Shown here piece after piece: positions 62,410 to 64,000 of a stretch of DNA of 64,000 nucleotides. The notes under the pieces were generated by a model. That model had not been told where the DNA came from, made no database searches, and saw only the letters and a program-made list of their open reading frames with translations. This stretch comes from G965212025 sp965215765. Lineage in GTDB: Bacteria; Pseudomonadota; Gammaproteobacteria; Poriferisulfidales; Oxydemutatoraceae. Location: assembly GCA_965215765.1 (NCBI GenBank), contig OZ244118.1, positions 1,674,001 to 1,738,000 on the forward strand, read 5' to 3'. The translations under genes were made by a program, and so were the position numbers. Position 1 is the first letter of the stretch, and the number at the start of each line of letters is the position of its first letter.

Positions 62410-62545
62410 CAAAACCAACAGAAGCCACAAAAGCGACAGCCATGACTTTAAAACCGACGCAAGGCTGCATAACTTTTCAAGTCAAGTAGGTTTACGATGG
62501 GAACGACTTGGAAAAAGAGAAAACGAACGGCGAATAAACGACACA
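62410..62545. repeat. Third, degenerate copy of the FN3-leader segment
   Basis: Matches 61830-61970 in order: CAGAAGCCACAAAAGCGACAG, CATGACTTT, an AAAACCG block, CTTTTCAAGT, and GGAAAAAGAGAAAA followed by GCGAATAAACGACA. In the two other copies this runs into the tRNA-Ser 3' end within about 60 bases; here it runs into ACAGGCAGAGAGCCACCTG and then the AT-rich region. Confidence 0.6.
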
Positions 62546-62634
62546 AAATGGAGGACTTACTGGTAACAGGCAGAGAGCCACCTGTTAAACTCGAATTAAA
62601 TTTATGCATGAATAGAAATGCCGTATCGTTTCAA

Positions 62635-63312
62635 TTAACTTTGTAACTTTTCAATAATTTCATAGATTTTTTCTTCTGCTTTTGTTAATACTTTGAACTC
62701 AACCCGTTGTGAAGCTTGTATATTCTCTTCCCCATTGTCAATAATTAAATTAGAAAATGACATGCCATTTGCGCGAAACACTTTTTCCAAGAATTTTTTA
62801 TCAATTGTCGGGTGCGTGATAACATAGCAGTGCTCCAAAACTGCCTTGGCTCTGTTTTGCGATAAAGACATGTTGTTTATGTACGACTGTTCTCTAGTTG
62901 CATCGCTCCATACCGAAGAAGTATGTCCCTCAACTCTGATCTCTTCGATTTTGTCACTGTATTTATTGCTGGTTAAAATGCTTAAGTGTCTGGGGAAGAA
63001 GTTGTTTAAGATAATTATGTAAGCGGGTTTGATTTCACTACTGTTGGTGTCAAATAAAATATCAGGAGACTTGAAACGAATAGTGTTGTCTGGCAGAATC
63101 TCAGCGTCCCATTTTCCCAAATCATTCTTAAATTCAATGTTTAAATCCTTGTTCAATTGTAGTTGTATATTTTGATAGCTCTGTGCTATTTCCTGAATAG
63201 ATTTTTGTTCTTTTTTCACTTCGCTCATAAACAAAACGGCAATAAATAAAAACACCATCATAAGCCCAGCCATCATGTCTGAGATACTTATCCATTCTCT
63301 GTTGGTTTGCAT
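62635..63312 (-). CDS. MotB/OmpA-type protein resembling ZorB of Zorya defence systems
   Basis: 225 residues. The N-terminus is one membrane helix preceded by ISISDMMAGLMMVFLFIAV, the plug/ion-channel pattern of MotB and ZorB with an Asp at residue 12. A short coiled-coil-like stretch (about 30-60) follows, then an OmpA-like peptidoglycan-binding domain: ILFDTNSSEIKP, IRVEGHTSS, NNMSLSQNRAKAVLEHC. Zorya systems pair ZorA (MotA-like) with ZorB. The gene overlaps the HNH gene by 25 bases on the same strand. It is much more AT-rich than the left part of the window. No ZorA is visible, so the call rests on the motif set. Confidence 0.7.
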   Translation of the reverse strand: MQTNREWISISDMMAGLMMVFLFIAVLFMSEVKKEQKSIQEIAQSYQNIQLQLNKDLNIEFKNDLGKWDAEILPDNTIRFKSPDILFDTNSSEIKPAYIIILNNFFPRHLSILTSNKYSDKIEEIRVEGHTSSVWSDATREQSYINNMSLSQNRAKAVLEHCYVITHPTIDKKFLEKVFRANGMSFSNLIIDNGEENIQASQRVEFKVLTKAEEKIYEIIEKLQS

Positions 63313-63818
63313 AACTCCCTTTTATTTTTAACAAATTCTTTGTATAACGGTGTAGCTTTAATATGGTCATGCTGATACTCTTTTGCATGACATTCAATGC
63401 AAAGGACTTTTAAGTTCTCAGGATCATTATTTGATATATCTGCGTCTATGTGATGTGTATGTAAATATTTCCGATTTTCACTTAAATCACAAGAACATTC
63501 TTGGCATGTCCAATTGTGCTTTTCTTTCGTGTCTCTTGAAATTTCTTCCCAACCATCTGCGTAACGTTTTGGGCATGTAGTCATATCTATTTCATTAGTG
63601 ATATATGGTTCTAGATGTTTTAATGATTGTTTCATGTAGCTTTTAATATTAAAGCCACTAACGGTTTCGTTTGTAGAATAGACTTCATTATAGCATTTCA
63701 AACAATATTTACAAAATTTTAGTTTTCTGTAATCACCTTTTGTACCCTCAATGATCCAGAACAAGCCATCACTTCTTGATGCTTTCTTATATCTATGTTC
63801 TCTATTATTTTTTCTCAT
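63288..63818 (-). CDS. HNH endonuclease-domain protein
   Basis: About 176 residues from MRKNNREHRYKK (ATG at 63818; a TTG three codons earlier is an alternative). An N-terminal Cys cluster (FCKYCLKC near 35-45) is followed by a C-terminal HNH domain: WTCQECSCDL, HTHHIDADISNN, ENLKVLCIECHAKEYQH. The Cys pairs probably bind zinc. The stop overlaps the downstream ZorB-like gene, indicating co-translation. HNH nucleases (ZorE) occur in type II Zorya; here it precedes zorB rather than following it. Confidence 0.8.
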   Translation of the reverse strand: MRKNNREHRYKKASRSDGLFWIIEGTKGDYRKLKFCKYCLKCYNEVYSTNETVSGFNIKSYMKQSLKHLEPYITNEIDMTTCPKRYADGWEEISRDTKEKHNWTCQECSCDLSENRKYLHTHHIDADISNNDPENLKVLCIECHAKEYQHDHIKATPLYKEFVKNKRELCKPTENG

Positions 63819-63878
63819 ATCATTCAATGCAATGCATTCAAAAACATGAAACTTTGGAGACAGGCGATCCTTTTCGAT

Positions 63879-64000
63879 TTAACAAATATGTACAATTGTC
63901 TTATGGACGGAGCCATCATTCAATATTGTAAACAATTCTCCGTTTAAGCTTGAATAAACGTCTCTTAAATCTGTTTTTAAACCTTCTTTTTCAAATAATG
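63879..64000 (-). CDS. C-terminal end of an unidentified protein (5' part outside window)
   Basis: The frame is open from the right edge and reads 39 residues, ending in LNDGSVHKTIVHIC and a TAA, 60 bases before the HNH gene. Spacing and strand suggest the same operon. Too short for a family call. Confidence 0.45.
   Translation of the reverse strand, partial: LFEKEGLKTDLRDVYSSLNGELFTILNDGSVHKTIVHIC

Overview
The window looks like a chromosomal segment of a Gammaproteobacterium. Gene orders typical of that class are present: xerD-dsbC, and comEC-msbA-lpxK-trm112-kdsB, here running straight on into lptF-lptG. A complete lipid A / Kdo / Lpt gene set points to a Gram-negative with lipopolysaccharide. 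Single-copy housekeeping genes (nagZ, efp, parC, parE, an AddA-type helicase-nuclease, xerD, dsbC) are interleaved with repeat-rich regions. No species can be named from the sequence.

Layout from left to right: (1) the 3' end of an ABC-2 permease gene, then nagZ. (2) 1.5-18.1 kb: five tandem paralogues (E, D, C, B, A from left to right, all on the minus strand) of an unrecognised ~940-1050-residue soluble protein. Between copies lie remnants of the 3' end of efp; the intact efp gene sits just upstream of copy A. (3) parE, a HAD phosphatase gene and parC on the minus strand, with a 165-bp tandem array between the HAD gene and parC. (4) A divergent addA-like gene whose 5' end is duplicated in tandem (256 bp). 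(5) xerD-dsbC, and an RDD membrane-protein gene whose 3' end is amplified about 15 times. (6) The envelope cluster comEC, msbA, lpxK, trm112, kdsB, lptF, lptG, all on the minus strand. (7) 42.5-62.3 kb: two copies of a unit made of tRNA-Ser(UGA), a secreted GLUG/fibronectin-III protein gene and a small ORF. One protein has about 4,654 residues with 19 double-FN3 modules, the other about 1,099 residues. (8) From about 62.6 kb the sequence becomes clearly AT-rich and carries a MotB/OmpA-type protein resembling ZorB of Zorya anti-phage systems, an HNH nuclease and the end of a further gene: probably the edge of a defence island.

The unifying theme is tandem duplication across gene boundaries. 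At five separate loci the end of one gene and the start of the next (or a whole gene plus a fragment of its neighbour) have been copied in tandem, in one case with a visible 7-base microhomology at the breakpoints. The efp-paralogue array is the clearest: the duplicated unit runs from codon ~112 of efp to just upstream of nagZ, which explains every efp remnant and the position of the single intact efp and nagZ genes. The paralogue family itself, with conserved ends and a hypervariable Pro/Gln/acidic linker carrying a PPxY motif in four of five copies, is the best candidate here for an undescribed system.
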